A DNA stretch of 29,172 nucleotides. Origin: DASUBV01 sp035763085. GTDB lineage: Bacteria; Actinomycetota; Actinomycetes; Streptosporangiales; Streptosporangiaceae. The notes under the pieces are model-generated. The model was not told the origin of the DNA. It ran no database searches and saw only the letters and a program-made list of their open reading frames with translations. Positions within the stretch are counted from its first letter, which is position 1. Each line of letters starts with the position of its first letter. Of this stretch, positions 7,898 through 15,651 are shown in pieces. The position numbers and the translations under genes are program-made. Where the stretch lies: NCBI GenBank assembly GCA_035763085.1, contig DASUBV010000147.1, positions 1-29,172 of the forward strand, written 5' to 3'.

Positions 7898-8051
7898 CCC
7901 CGGCCGTCAGGCCGGGGAGGAAAGGGAACGGCGGAGATGCCTGCGAAGCGGACGTCAGGTACGGCGGGGCAGCCCCGTGCAGACCGCGGCGAGCCGGGAA
8001 CCCCGTCCCGCGAGGGCCGCAATCTCCTTCGGTCAGGCCGGGGAGTAGTCA
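7898..8051 (+). mobile_element. Relic of an IS200/IS605-type 3' end (omega-RNA-like) in nadB-nadC spacer
   Basis: On the plus strand a perfect hairpin CCCCGGCC-GTCA-GGCCGGGG at 7898-7917 is followed by a structured stretch. This includes CGGGG-CAG-CCCCG at about 7965-7980, then GTGCAGACCGCGG and GCCGGGAACCCCG, and it closes with CTCCTTCGGTCAGGCCGGGG at 8024-8043. GC hairpin, then 'CCCCGTGCAGACCGCGG', then a terminal CC-TTC-GG hairpin is how I remember TnpB 3' regions/omega RNAs of actinobacterial IS605-group elements. No TnpA or TnpB frame is present. It opposes nadBC in orientation and abuts the nadB stop codon. The family assignment is by pattern memory only. Confidence 0.4.
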
Positions 8052-9905
8052 CGCGGGAAGTCCGATCCACTCGGCGGGCTGGTCGCCGGAGTGCAGGTCG
8101 AGCTGTCCGGCGCGGCTGCGCATCGTGGTCCGCTGCCCGGCGCCGGGCCGGGTGTCCGGGAAGTCGCTGCGGCGGTGGCAGCCGCGGCTCTCGGTCCGGG
8201 CCAGTGCCGCGGCTGCCACCAGGGTCGACACGGTGTGCAGGTTCGTCGCCTCCACCGTCTCCAGGTCCAGCGACCCGGCCTGGTTGGCAGCCTCGGCACT
8301 GGTGGTCCCGGCACCGGCCGGGCCGGCGCTGGCGCCCGCCCGCGCGAGAGCGCCGGCTGGCGCGGCGGGCGGGACGGCGGCGAGCAGGCCGAGCAGGTGC
8401 GCCAGGCCCGGCCCGTCGCGCAGCACGCCGGCATACCGGGACATGGCCGCGGCCAGCTCGTCGCGGGAGCCCGGCGCGGCCCCCGCGCCCGCGCCGGGCC
8501 CCCGCACGCTTGCGGCCCCGGTCGCGCGGACCGTGCGGCTGCCGGCGGACATAGGCCGGCCAGCCGTGCCGGCGTCCGGACCGGCCGGACTGGCCGGGCT
8601 GGCGGTCAGTGAGCCGCTGTCGTCCGGCTGGCCGGCTCCGAGCAGGCGGCCGACACGGCGGCCTGCGGTGATGGCCTCGGTGAGCGAGTTGGAGGCGAGC
8701 CGGTTCGCGCCGTGCACGCCGGTCGCCGCGACCTCGCCGACCGCATACAGGCCGGGCAGGCTGGTGTGGCCGCTCATGTCGGCCCGGATCCCGCCGCATG
8801 CGTAGTGCGCGCCCGGGGCCACGGGGATGGGCTCGGCCGACGGCTCGATGCCGCGCGCCCGGCACGCCGCCGTCACGGTCGGGAAGTGCCGCTCCAGCTC
8901 GGCACGGCCCAGGCCGGTCGCATCCAGCCACAGGTGCGCCGCCGGGGGTTCGCTGGCGGCCAGCCGCCGGTACAGCTCGGCCGCGACGACGTCTCGGGGG
9001 GCCAGGTCACCCCGCGGGTGCTTCCCGGCCATGACCGGGCGGCCGGCGGCGTCGATCAGGACAGCGCCGGCGCCGCGCAGTGCCTCGGTGACCAGCGGCT
9101 GCTGGCCGCGCCCGGCGGCCTGCCACAAGATGGTGGGGTGGAACTGGACGAACTCCAGGTCGGCTAGCTCGGCGCCGGCGCGCAGCGCCAGGGCCAGGCC
9201 GTCCCCGGTTGCCCCGGCCGGGTTGGTCGTGGTCGTGTAGGCCTGGCCGTACCCGCCGGTCGCCAGCACCACGGCGCGGGCGGTGATCGCGCCGACGGCC
9301 AGCGGGCGGCCGGTCAGCTCGGGGCCGGCGGGGGTGGTGAGGGTTCCGGCGAGCAGGCCGGCGACTCGCCCGCTGTCGTCCAGCAGGGCGTCCAGCGCGA
9401 TCGTGTGATCGAGGATCTCCACCGGGCTGGCCAGCACCGCGTCGCGCAGCGCCCGGTGCACCTCGGCGCCGGACGCGTCGCCGCCCGCGTGCAGGATCCG
9501 CGGCCAGGAGTGCCCGCCCTCCAGGCCCAGCGGCCCGCTGTCGAACCGGGCGCCCAGCTCGCGCAGCCAGGCGATCTCGCCCGGCGCGGCGCCGACCAGG
9601 GCCTCGACCGCGGCGTCGTCGCACAGGCCGGCGCCCGCGGTGATGGTGTCGCGGTGATGCAGGCCGGCTGAGTCGGCTGGATCCAGCACCGCCGCCAGGC
9701 CGCCCTGGGCCAGCGGCGAGGATCCGGCCACCAGGCCGGCCTTGCAGATCAGCAGGACCCGGCGGCCGCGCGCCGAGGCCTCCAGGGCGGCGCTCAGCCC
9801 GGCGACGCCGGCCCCGATGATCACGACATCCGCGGCGCGCTCCCAGGTCACCGGGGCGGCGGGCAGGTGCCGGATGGCGGGACCGGACATGCTCGTGTCA
9901 CTCAT
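8049..9905 (-). CDS. nadB: L-aspartate oxidase
   Basis: 618-aa FAD enzyme oxidising L-aspartate to iminoaspartate, which NadA condenses with DHAP to quinolinate. Landmarks: Rossmann GAGVAGLSAALEAS (about 31-44), SSPLAQGGLAAVL (conserved flavin loop), HYACGGI with the active-site region about residue 370, and LYAVGEVAATGVHGANRLASNSLTEA, the capping/FAD motif of the succinate dehydrogenase/fumarate reductase flavoprotein family. At 618 aa it is longer than the usual ~540. The excess is an Ala/Gly/Pro-rich stretch (about 430-490) between the FAD domain and the C-terminal helical domain, and a short foreign-looking tail next to the IS-like relic. It starts at ATG 9905, 27 bp after the nadA stop, so it is almost certainly co-transcribed with nadA. 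An alternative ATG lies five codons in. Confidence 0.95.
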   Translation of the reverse strand: MSDTSMSGPAIRHLPAAPVTWERAADVVIIGAGVAGLSAALEASARGRRVLLICKAGLVAGSSPLAQGGLAAVLDPADSAGLHHRDTITAGAGLCDDAAVEALVGAAPGEIAWLRELGARFDSGPLGLEGGHSWPRILHAGGDASGAEVHRALRDAVLASPVEILDHTIALDALLDDSGRVAGLLAGTLTTPAGPELTGRPLAVGAITARAVVLATGGYGQAYTTTTNPAGATGDGLALALRAGAELADLEFVQFHPTILWQAAGRGQQPLVTEALRGAGAVLIDAAGRPVMAGKHPRGDLAPRDVVAAELYRRLAASEPPAAHLWLDATGLGRAELERHFPTVTAACRARGIEPSAEPIPVAPGAHYACGGIRADMSGHTSLPGLYAVGEVAATGVHGANRLASNSLTEAITAGRRVGRLLGAGQPDDSGSLTASPASPAGPDAGTAGRPMSAGSRTVRATGAASVRGPGAGAGAAPGSRDELAAAMSRYAGVLRDGPGLAHLLGLLAAVPPAAPAGALARAGASAGPAGAGTTSAEAANQAGSLDLETVEATNLHTVSTLVAAAALARTESRGCHRRSDFPDTRPGAGQRTTMRSRAGQLDLHSGDQPAEWIGLPA

Positions 9906-9932
9906 GCTCGTGCTCTCCGTGCCGGCCCGGCG

Positions 9933-10982
9933 CTACTCGCCCGAGCCCGACGGGGTGCCGGTCGCGATCATCGCCTCGACGGCGGCGCGGGCCCGGCGGG
10001 CCACGTCCGGGTCGACGGTCACCTCGGTGACGCCGTCGCGCAGGCACCGGGTCAGCACCTGCGGGGTGGTCATCTTCATGTACGGGCACTCGGCGCGCGG
10101 GTTGACGGGCTCCCAGGCGACCTCCGGGTTGGCCTGGCGCAGCTGGTGCAGCATCCCGGTCTCGGTGGCCACGAGCACGGCGCTGGCCCTGGTGGCCCGG
10201 GCCGCGGTGAGCATGCCCCCGGTGGACAGCACGTGCGTGCGGTCAGCGGGCAGGTCGCCGGTGCCGGCCAGCCACAGGGCCGCGGTCGTGCAGCCGCACT
10301 CGGGGTGCACGAACAGCTCGGCATCGGGCCGGGCGGCCGCCTTGGCGCGCAGGTCATCGGGGCTGATCCCGGCGTGCACGTGGCACTCGCCGAGCCAGAC
10401 ATGCAGGTTGTCCCGGCCGGTGACGCGCCGGACATGCGCGCCGAGGAACTGGTCGGGCAGGAACAGCACCTCGCGGCTGGCCGGGATGGCCGACACGATG
10501 TCCGCGGCGTTGGCCGAGGTGCAGCACAAGTCGGACTCGGCCTTCACCTCGGCGCTGGTGTTGACGTAGGCGACGACGACCGCGCCGGGGTGCTCGGCCT
10601 TCCAGGCGCGCAGCTGGCTGGCGGTGATGCTGTCGGCCAGGGAGCACCCGGCTCGCGGGTCGGGGATGAGCACGGTGCGGTCCGGCGCCAGGATCTTGGC
10701 CGTCTCGGCCATGAAGTACACCCCGGCGAACACGATCGTCGCGGCGTCGCTGGCGGCGGCCAGCCGGGACAGCGCCAGTGAGTCACCGACGTGGTCGGCG
10801 ACGTCCTGGATCTGCGGCGGCTGGTAGTTGTGGGCCAGGATGACCGCATCACGCCGGGCGGCCAGCGCCCGGATCTCCGCTGCCCACTCGGTTGCGTCGC
10901 CAGGGCCTGGTCCGGGCTGGCCCTGCGCTTGAGTGGCCTGACCTGGGGCGATGCCAGCTATCGCGGGGGTTGTGGCGGTCAT
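9933..10982 (-). CDS. nadA: Quinolinate synthase A
   Basis: 349-aa [4Fe-4S] enzyme condensing iminoaspartate with dihydroxyacetone phosphate to quinolinate. The three cluster cysteines are visible as C113 (PRAGCSL), C200 (LGECHVHAGI) and C299 (RAECPYMKM), with family-like spacing. Substrate segments AHNYQPPQIQDVADHVGDSL (about 50-69) and HPECGCTTAAL are present. The first ~30 residues are Gln/Gly/Pro-rich and probably disordered. AAGGAG lies 7 nt upstream of the ATG on the minus strand, supporting this start. It is first in nadABC; the 67-88 bp spacer to the divergent nrtR contains a palindrome likely to be the NrtR operator. NadB follows after 27 bp. Confidence 0.96.
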   Translation of the reverse strand: MTATTPAIAGIAPGQATQAQGQPGPGPGDATEWAAEIRALAARRDAVILAHNYQPPQIQDVADHVGDSLALSRLAAASDAATIVFAGVYFMAETAKILAPDRTVLIPDPRAGCSLADSITASQLRAWKAEHPGAVVVAYVNTSAEVKAESDLCCTSANAADIVSAIPASREVLFLPDQFLGAHVRRVTGRDNLHVWLGECHVHAGISPDDLRAKAAARPDAELFVHPECGCTTAALWLAGTGDLPADRTHVLSTGGMLTAARATRASAVLVATETGMLHQLRQANPEVAWEPVNPRAECPYMKMTTPQVLTRCLRDGVTEVTVDPDVARRARAAVEAMIATGTPSGSGE

Positions 10983-11016
10983 CGGAGGCTCCTTCCCTCA
11001 TGCTGAGAGCTCCGCT

Positions 11017-11046
11017 GTAGGTTTTAGCCTGACAGTCGAAAACTAC
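11017..11046. promoter_or_regulatory. Putative NrtR operator, nadA-nrtR divergent spacer
   Basis: An imperfect palindrome has outer arms GTAGGTTTT (11017-11025) and AAAACTAC (11039-11046), complementary apart from one extra G. The centre is AGCCTGACAGTCG. It lies between the nadA ribosome site and the nrtR start, overlapping the expected -35 region of nrtR (TCGAAA at 11036-11041, 17 bp before TACCAT). Position, symmetry and the adjacent NrtR gene suggest a shared operator. The motif itself is not confirmed by comparison. Confidence 0.5.
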
Positions 11047-11058
11047 TGAGTGCCACGC

Positions 11059-11064
11059 TACCAT
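11059..11064 (+). promoter_or_regulatory. Likely -10 box of leaderless nrtR
   Basis: TACCAT is followed by six bases and GTG at 11071. TCGAAA lies 17 bp upstream as a 4/6 match to the -35 consensus. The geometry matches the recQ start and argues that translation begins at GTG 11071 rather than at GTG 11050, which lies upstream of this -10 box. Confidence 0.5.
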
Positions 11065-11070
11065 GGGCGC

Positions 11071-12027
11071 GTGAGATCAGGACATCAGGGTCGTGCCGGG
11101 CCGGCTGAGCAGGCTGCGGAGCAGGCTGGCCGCTCCGTTATGGCTGGTTCTGGTGGTGGCTCACGGGGCGGCGGCCGGTTCCGCCACGAAGTCGTGGCCG
11201 TGGTCTTCCAGGTCCGCGAGGGCCAGCTCCAGGTGCTGCTGTGGCAGCGGGCGCGGGAGCCGTTCAGCGGGCGATGGGCGCTGCCGGGCGGGCCGCTGGG
11301 CGCGGGGGAGCGGCTCGGCACCTCGCTGGGCCGGCACCTGGCGGCCAAGGTGGACCTCACGGACGTGGCCCTGCTGGAGCAGCTGGAGACGCGCAGCGAC
11401 CCCGGTCGCGACCCGCGCGAGCGGGAGATCGCGACGGCCTACCTGGCCCTGGTGTCGACCGAGGTCAGCCCGCGGGTCCCGGCCGACACGACATGGTTCC
11501 CGGCTGCCGGGCTGCCGCCCACCGGGTTCGACCACGCCTCGATCATCGCCTCGGCCCGCGAGCGGCTGCGCTCCAAGCTCACCTACACCAATATCGGCTT
11601 CGCCCTGGCCCCGCCGGCGTTCACGATTGCCGAGCTGCGCGACATCTACGCCGCCTGCCTGGGCCATCCGGTGTCGGCCACCAACCTGCAGCGGGTGCTG
11701 ACGCGCCGCGGCGTCATCGAGCCAGCCGGCGCGACGGTGCAGCGCGGCTCGGCAGGCGGGCGGCCCGCTGCGCTGTACCGGTTCGGGTCCCGGTCGCTGG
11801 TGGTCACCAACCCGTTCGCGGGCTTCCGGCCGCCTGCCGCGGCGCGCGGCGGCCCGGCGGAGCAACCGGCCGCGGAGCCGGCTTCGGCCGGCCTGCCGGA
11901 GCGAGCAGCCGCGGAGCCCGTTTCGGCCGGCCGGGCGGCGGGGGAGCCGGCGGCGGGTGACCCGGCCGAGCTGGCCGCGGCGGACGGGCTGCCGGGCGGC
12001 GGCATGCCGCGCCGGCCGGGTGCCTGA
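11071..12027 (+). CDS. nrtR: NrtR-type Nudix-related transcriptional regulator of NAD synthesis
   Basis: 318 aa from GTG 11071 (325 if from GTG 11050; ATG 11140 is another possibility). After a ~40-residue flexible leader, a Nudix-like domain starts at RHEVVAVVFQV, with the WALPGGPLGAGE strand-loop. This is followed by the linker LTYTNIGFALAPPAFTIAELRDIYAA and a winged helix (SATNLQRVLTRRGVIEP, then GGRPAALYRF). This Nudix + wHTH order is that of NrtR, which represses NAD genes and is released by ADP-ribose. The Nudix box GX5EX7REUXEEXGU reads G-PLGAG-E-RLGTSLG-RHLAAKVDL: the catalytic E of RE and both E of EE are replaced (H, A, K), so hydrolysis is probably lost and only ligand sensing remains. 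It is divergent from nadABC, its presumed target. The C-terminal ~85 residues are Ala/Pro/Gly-rich and repetitive. Confidence 0.83.
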   Translation: MRSGHQGRAGPAEQAAEQAGRSVMAGSGGGSRGGGRFRHEVVAVVFQVREGQLQVLLWQRAREPFSGRWALPGGPLGAGERLGTSLGRHLAAKVDLTDVALLEQLETRSDPGRDPREREIATAYLALVSTEVSPRVPADTTWFPAAGLPPTGFDHASIIASARERLRSKLTYTNIGFALAPPAFTIAELRDIYAACLGHPVSATNLQRVLTRRGVIEPAGATVQRGSAGGRPAALYRFGSRSLVVTNPFAGFRPPAAARGGPAEQPAAEPASAGLPERAAAEPVSAGRAAGEPAAGDPAELAAADGLPGGGMPRRPGA

Positions 12028-12106
12028 TCAGCCGGGGAACCTGACGGGTGCCTGGTCAGCCGGGATGCTGGCGGGTGGCTGATCAGCCCTGGCCCGGTGG
12101 CTGACC
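12019..12106. repeat. Three to four degenerate ~27-bp repeats after nrtR
   Basis: GTGCCTGATCAGCCGGG, GTGCCTGGTCAGCCGGG, GTGGCTGATCAGCCCTG and GTGGCTGACCGGC follow each other at roughly 20-34 bp intervals. The third contains the perfect palindrome GGCTGATCAGCC (12077-12088). They lie between the nrtR stop and the converging permease gene. They may serve as a diffuse terminator or simply be a small expanded repeat; no further structure is clear. Confidence 0.6.
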
Positions 12107-12128
12107 GGCTTCTTTCCCCGGGCCGCGG

Positions 12129-13007
12129 TTACCTGATCGACCCGGCGGTGAGACCGCCGACGACGCGGCGCTCGATCAGCGCGAACAAGATCAGTACCGG
12201 GATGGTGGCGACCACCGAGGCGCCGAACAGGTGCTGCCAGTCCACGGTGTACTGACCGATGAACTCATCCAGCCGCACGGTCAGCGGCTGGACGTCGTTG
12301 CTGGTGGTGAGCGTCAGGGCGGCGATGAACTCGTTCCACGCGGCGATGAAGGTGAAGATCAGCGCGGTCACCACGCCGGGCATCGCCAGCGGCATCGTGA
12401 CCCGCGTCAGCGTGCCCAGCCGGCTGCTGCCGTCCACCATCGCCGCCTCCTCCAGCTCCGCCGGGATGGAGGCGAAGTAGGCGCTCAGGATCCAGATCGC
12501 GAAGGCCAGGTTGAAGCCGGAGTTGACCAGGATCAGCGACCACAGCGTGTTGAGCAGGTGGAAGCTGAGGAACTCCTTGTAGATGCCGACGATCAGCGCG
12601 GTCGGCTGCAGCATCTGGGTCACCAGCACCAGCAGCAGGAACGCGGTGCGGCCGCGGAAGCGGTGCCGGGCCACGTAGTAGGCGGCGGGCATGGCCACCA
12701 GCGCGACCAGGATCGTCGCCCCGCCGGCCACCTCGAGGCTGACCCGCAGGCTGGTGGTGATGCCGAAGCTGGACCCCCACATGTTGGTCAGGTTTGACCA
12801 GGCGAAATGGTGCGGCAGGTAGTTGCGCTCCAGCAGCTCGCGCTGCGGGCGCAGCGCGGTGATGACCATCTCGATGTAAGGCAGCAGGAAGATCACTGCG
12901 ATGATGTAAGCGGCCGCCGCGATGATCGCGGTGCGCACGCCGGGCATCCGGCGACGCCGGCGCCCCTCCCGGCGCGGTGCCAGGGTCGCGGCCGTTGCCT
13001 CAGCCAT
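12129..13007 (-). CDS. Sugar ABC transporter permease, MalG type
   Basis: 292-aa CUT1-family inner-membrane permease with six predicted helices. After a basic N-terminus (REGRRRRRMPG), TM1 is TAIIAAAAYIIAVIFLLPYIEMVI. The EAA loop that docks the transport ATPase reads EEAAMVDGSSRLGTLTRVTMPLAMPG. The longer open frame continues upstream to 13865 but is only a shadow of the preceding permease. The real start is ATG 13007, with AGGAGG upstream (13017-13026 on the other strand), 2 bp after that gene's stop. It is last in a binding protein-MalF-MalG operon. There is no ATPase gene; in related bacteria a shared MsiK-type ATPase encoded elsewhere energises such importers. The substrate cannot be read from the sequence. 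Confidence 0.92.
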   Translation of the reverse strand: MAEATAATLAPRREGRRRRRMPGVRTAIIAAAAYIIAVIFLLPYIEMVITALRPQRELLERNYLPHHFAWSNLTNMWGSSFGITTSLRVSLEVAGGATILVALVAMPAAYYVARHRFRGRTAFLLLVLVTQMLQPTALIVGIYKEFLSFHLLNTLWSLILVNSGFNLAFAIWILSAYFASIPAELEEAAMVDGSSRLGTLTRVTMPLAMPGVVTALIFTFIAAWNEFIAALTLTTSNDVQPLTVRLDEFIGQYTVDWQHLFGASVVATIPVLILFALIERRVVGGLTAGSIR

Positions 13008-13009
13008 CT

Positions 13010-14014
13010 TCAGCGGTCCTCCTGCCGGTTCCAGCCGCTGACCCGCAGGTAAATGAGCACGATGATGAGGATCAGCACGAAGTTCACGATCGACAGGGCG
13101 GCCGCCTCGCCGAGGTAGCTCTGCTTGAGGTTGTACATGAACACCGTCGTGGTGTTGGTCGCGTAGCCCGGGCCGCCGCGGGTCATCTCCCAGATGATCG
13201 GGAACGAGTTGAACACGTTGATCAGGTTGATGATCACCGCCACCACGAAGGCCGGGCGCAGTAGCGGCAGCGTGATGTGCCGGTAGGCGCCCCACCGGGA
13301 CGCCCCGTCGATCCGGGCCGCCTCGTACAGGTCCCCGCCGATGGACTGCAGCCCGGCCAGCAGCGTGTAGGTGCCGAACGGCAGCGAGACGAACACCGCC
13401 ACGCCGATCATCCACGCCATCGCGCTGTCCGGGCGGCCCAGCCAGGCCGAGGTATTGGAGTTGAAGCTGTGCACGATGCCGAGCTGGTGCAGGAAGATGT
13501 TGATCGCGCCGTTGTCGGGCTGCAGCATCCAGCGGAAGATCAGCGCGGTCATCATCACCGACGCGGCCCACGGCGCGATCAGCGCCCAGCGGGTGATACG
13601 CCGGCCGGGGAACCGCTGGTTGTACAGCTGAGCCAGGCCCAGCGACACCAGCATGGTGATCCCGACCACGGCTACCACCCACAGCACCGTGCGCACCAGG
13701 ATGCCGGGCAGGTTCGGGTTGGCGAACAAGGCCCGGAAGTTGCCCGTGCCGGCGGAGCCGATGGTCACGCCGATCGGCGTGATGTTCTCCGTCGAGGTGT
13801 GCACCATGGCCACGATCGGCCACAGCACCACCACCCCGATCAGGACCAGGGACGGGCCGAGCCACATCAGGGGCGCCAGGCGGCTCCGGCCCCGGCCGGC
13901 GCCGGCGGCCCGGGTGCCGGGGCCGGGCCGACGGCGTAGCCGCGACCGCCGCGTCAGGCCGGCCTGGCTGGGCTGAGTGCCCGTGGCCTGCGCGGCGGCC
14001 GCTGCTTCCGCCAT
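13010..14014 (-). CDS. Sugar ABC transporter permease, MalF type
   Basis: 334-aa CUT1-family permease. The Arg/Pro-rich cytoplasmic leader (about 1-45) precedes TM1 LMWLGPSLVLIGVVVLWPIV. A periplasmic segment carries HTSTENITPIG, then five more helices. The EAA loop is YEAARIDGASRWGAYRHITLPLLRP, followed by FNSFPIIWEMTRGGPGYATNT, the typical MalF-side sequence. It starts at ATG 14014, 3 bp after the binding-protein stop, and its own TGA lies 2 bp before the next start, so all three genes are translationally coupled. It forms a heterodimeric channel with the 12129-13007 product. Confidence 0.93.
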   Translation of the reverse strand: MAEAAAAAQATGTQPSQAGLTRRSRLRRRPGPGTRAAGAGRGRSRLAPLMWLGPSLVLIGVVVLWPIVAMVHTSTENITPIGVTIGSAGTGNFRALFANPNLPGILVRTVLWVVAVVGITMLVSLGLAQLYNQRFPGRRITRWALIAPWAASVMMTALIFRWMLQPDNGAINIFLHQLGIVHSFNSNTSAWLGRPDSAMAWMIGVAVFVSLPFGTYTLLAGLQSIGGDLYEAARIDGASRWGAYRHITLPLLRPAFVVAVIINLINVFNSFPIIWEMTRGGPGYATNTTTVFMYNLKQSYLGEAAALSIVNFVLILIIVLIYLRVSGWNRQEDR

Positions 14015-14017
14015 TCC

Positions 14018-15271
14018 TCAGCCGCCGCCGTTGCTGGTCGCGGTCTGCTGGATGGCGTTGAGGATCTTGCTCGGGCTGCCGGTGACGGCCTGGCCCAGCG
14101 TGGTCTGGATCTGGGTCTGCACCGTCGTCCAGTTGGCCGCGCTCGGGTAGTTCACCGACTCCGGGATGTTCTCCAGGAAGGCCGCGAACATCGGGTTCTG
14201 GCCCATCGTCTTCGCCGCGCTGGTCGTGGCCGGCAGCAGGTCGTACTCGTGGTCGAACTGCAGCTGGTACTTGTCCTGGTAGGCGAAGTCGAGGAACTTC
14301 TTGATCGCCGCCGCGTGCCCGCCGGTGTTGAAGGCGACGATGTCGTCGTGCACGCCGAGCGTGGAGGTCAGCGGCCCGGTCTTGCCCGGCACGTCAGCCG
14401 TGGCGTAGTCCGCGGACTGGAGATTGCCCGCGGCCTGGATGATCGGGATCACCGCCGGCGAGCCGAGCATCATGCCGACCCGGCCCTGGGCGAACGATGC
14501 CCACACGTCCTTGCGGTCGGTGGTGCCCGGGCTCGGCTGGGTGTCGCCCGCCTTGGCCAGCTGGCTCATGTACGTCAGCGTCTGGACGTTCTGCGGGCTG
14601 TTGATGTCGTACTTCCCGCTGGAGTTGACGTAGCCGCCGCCGTTGCCCAGGAACCACAGCAGCGCCTCGGCCTGTGCCTCCTCGCTGCCCAGCGGCATGC
14701 CGTAGCCGACGTAGCCCTTCGCCTTGATCTTCGCGGCATCCGCCTTGAGCTCGGCCCAGGTCTTCGGCGGGGCCGAGATCCCGGCCTTGGCGAAGATCTT
14801 CTTGTTGTAGTACATGGCGCGGGTGCTGGTGGTGAACGGGATGCCGTAGTCGGTGCCCTGGTACTGGCCGTCCTTGAGGAAGGTCGGGATCAGGTTGCTG
14901 AGCATCGACGGCGACAGCACCTTGCTGGCCGGGTACAGCAGCTTGCTCTGCGCGAACTGCGGTGCCGCGCTGCCCTCCAGGATGTCGGGGAACTGCTTGT
15001 TCTGGATCAGCGTCTGCACTTTCTGCGGGAAGTCGGTCCAGTTGACCGTCTGCACGCTGACCGTGATGGAGGGGTTGGCCTTGTGGAAGGCCGTCGCGAT
15101 CTCGTCCCAGTACTTCGTGGTGCTGTTGGCCGGTCCGGTGCCGTAGTCGGCACCGAAGAAGACCAGCTTGGTGGTGCCATTACTGGAGCCACCGCTAGAG
15201 GATCCGCAGCCGGACAGCGCGAGCAGCGCCGCCGCCCCGATCGCCACGCCTAGAGTCAGCTGGCGTCTCAT
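14018..15271 (-). CDS. Sugar ABC transporter substrate-binding lipoprotein
   Basis: 417-aa family 1 (CUT1) extracellular solute-binding protein. The start at ATG 15271 is chosen because GAGGAG precedes it by 6 nt and a lipoprotein signal follows directly: MRRQLTL, hydrophobic core, lipobox LSGC with the lipidated Cys22. A Ser/Gly linker then leads to the mature domain (FFGADYG, FPDILEGSAAPQFAQ, YGIPFTTSTRAMYYNKKIFAKAG, AELKADAAKIKAKGYVGYGMP). The open frame extends 38 codons further upstream without protein character. It is first gene of the operon, divergent from the FMN-riboswitch gene, and sits outside on the membrane delivering substrate to the two permeases. Its sequence is clearly different from the second binding protein at 27138. 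Confidence 0.93.
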   Translation of the reverse strand: MRRQLTLGVAIGAAALLALSGCGSSSGGSSNGTTKLVFFGADYGTGPANSTTKYWDEIATAFHKANPSITVSVQTVNWTDFPQKVQTLIQNKQFPDILEGSAAPQFAQSKLLYPASKVLSPSMLSNLIPTFLKDGQYQGTDYGIPFTTSTRAMYYNKKIFAKAGISAPPKTWAELKADAAKIKAKGYVGYGMPLGSEEAQAEALLWFLGNGGGYVNSSGKYDINSPQNVQTLTYMSQLAKAGDTQPSPGTTDRKDVWASFAQGRVGMMLGSPAVIPIIQAAGNLQSADYATADVPGKTGPLTSTLGVHDDIVAFNTGGHAAAIKKFLDFAYQDKYQLQFDHEYDLLPATTSAAKTMGQNPMFAAFLENIPESVNYPSAANWTTVQTQIQTTLGQAVTGSPSKILNAIQQTATSNGGG

Positions 15272-15383
15272 CTGATCTCCTCGCTGGGTGGCGGCCGGCG
15301 CGACTGGCCCGGCCGCTGTCGGAGTCTGGAAGCAGGCTCTGGAGTCAACACCACCCGAGTCGGGTGCTACCAGGCCAGCTGCC

Positions 15384-15418
15384 AAATTTTTATGAAAGAT
15401 TCTTACTAGTCATGATCA
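15384..15418. promoter_or_regulatory. A/T-rich promoter/operator island of the first ABC operon
   Basis: A sharp A/T-rich stretch stands out in 70% G+C DNA: CAAATTTTTATGAAAGATTC followed by TTACTAGTCATGATCA. It contains the palindromes AAGA-T-TCTT (15396-15404), ACTAGT (15405-15410) and TGATCA (15413-15418). It lies about 110 bp upstream of the binding-protein start. The exact -10/-35 and the regulator are not identifiable; no regulator gene adjoins this operon. Confidence 0.4.
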
Positions 15419-15499
15419 GGAGGCTCTGCCCATAAACCAGGCAGATGCTGCGCCATACAGGGAATGGGCGGCGGCGGAGCACCGGAACTGAGACTGCTA

Positions 15500-15613
15500 A
15501 GGTCGGGGCACTGGTGTGAGTCCAGGTGCGGCGGTGATAGCCCGCCGGTCCTGTCGCGGACAGGACGACCCGGCGTGATTCCGGGGCCACGCGGTGATAC
15601 CCCGCGGACGAGA
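15500..15613 (+). ncRNA. FMN riboswitch (RFN element)
   Basis: The sequence follows the RFN consensus in order. It has TCGGGGCA; a first hairpin CTGG-TGTGAGT-CCAG (15511-15525); GCGGCGGTGATAGCCCGC (15529-15546), matching the conserved GGCGGTgAtAGtCCGC; a variable stem TCCTGTC-GCG-GACAGGA (15549-15565); CCCGG-CGTGATT-CCGGG (15569-15585), matching GG-TGAaATTCC-GG; and GCCACGCGGTGATACCCCGCGGACGAGA, matching gcCGACgGT-A-AGTCcGGATG. It lies upstream of a riboflavin biosynthesis gene on the same strand. It binds FMN to turn the gene down. Confidence 0.9.
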
Positions 15614-15651
15614 ACGGCGTCCCGCCCTTCTCACGTCCCTTCGTGACGAGC

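Noticed and set aside
12019..12106. CRISPR-like or phage attachment repeats
   Set aside because: Only three to four degenerate copies, irregular spacing, no integrase or tRNA gene nearby.
13008..13865. Upstream extension of the MalG-type permease
   Set aside because: The extension overlaps the MalF-type gene in another frame and has no protein character; ATG 13007 with AGGAGG is the real start.
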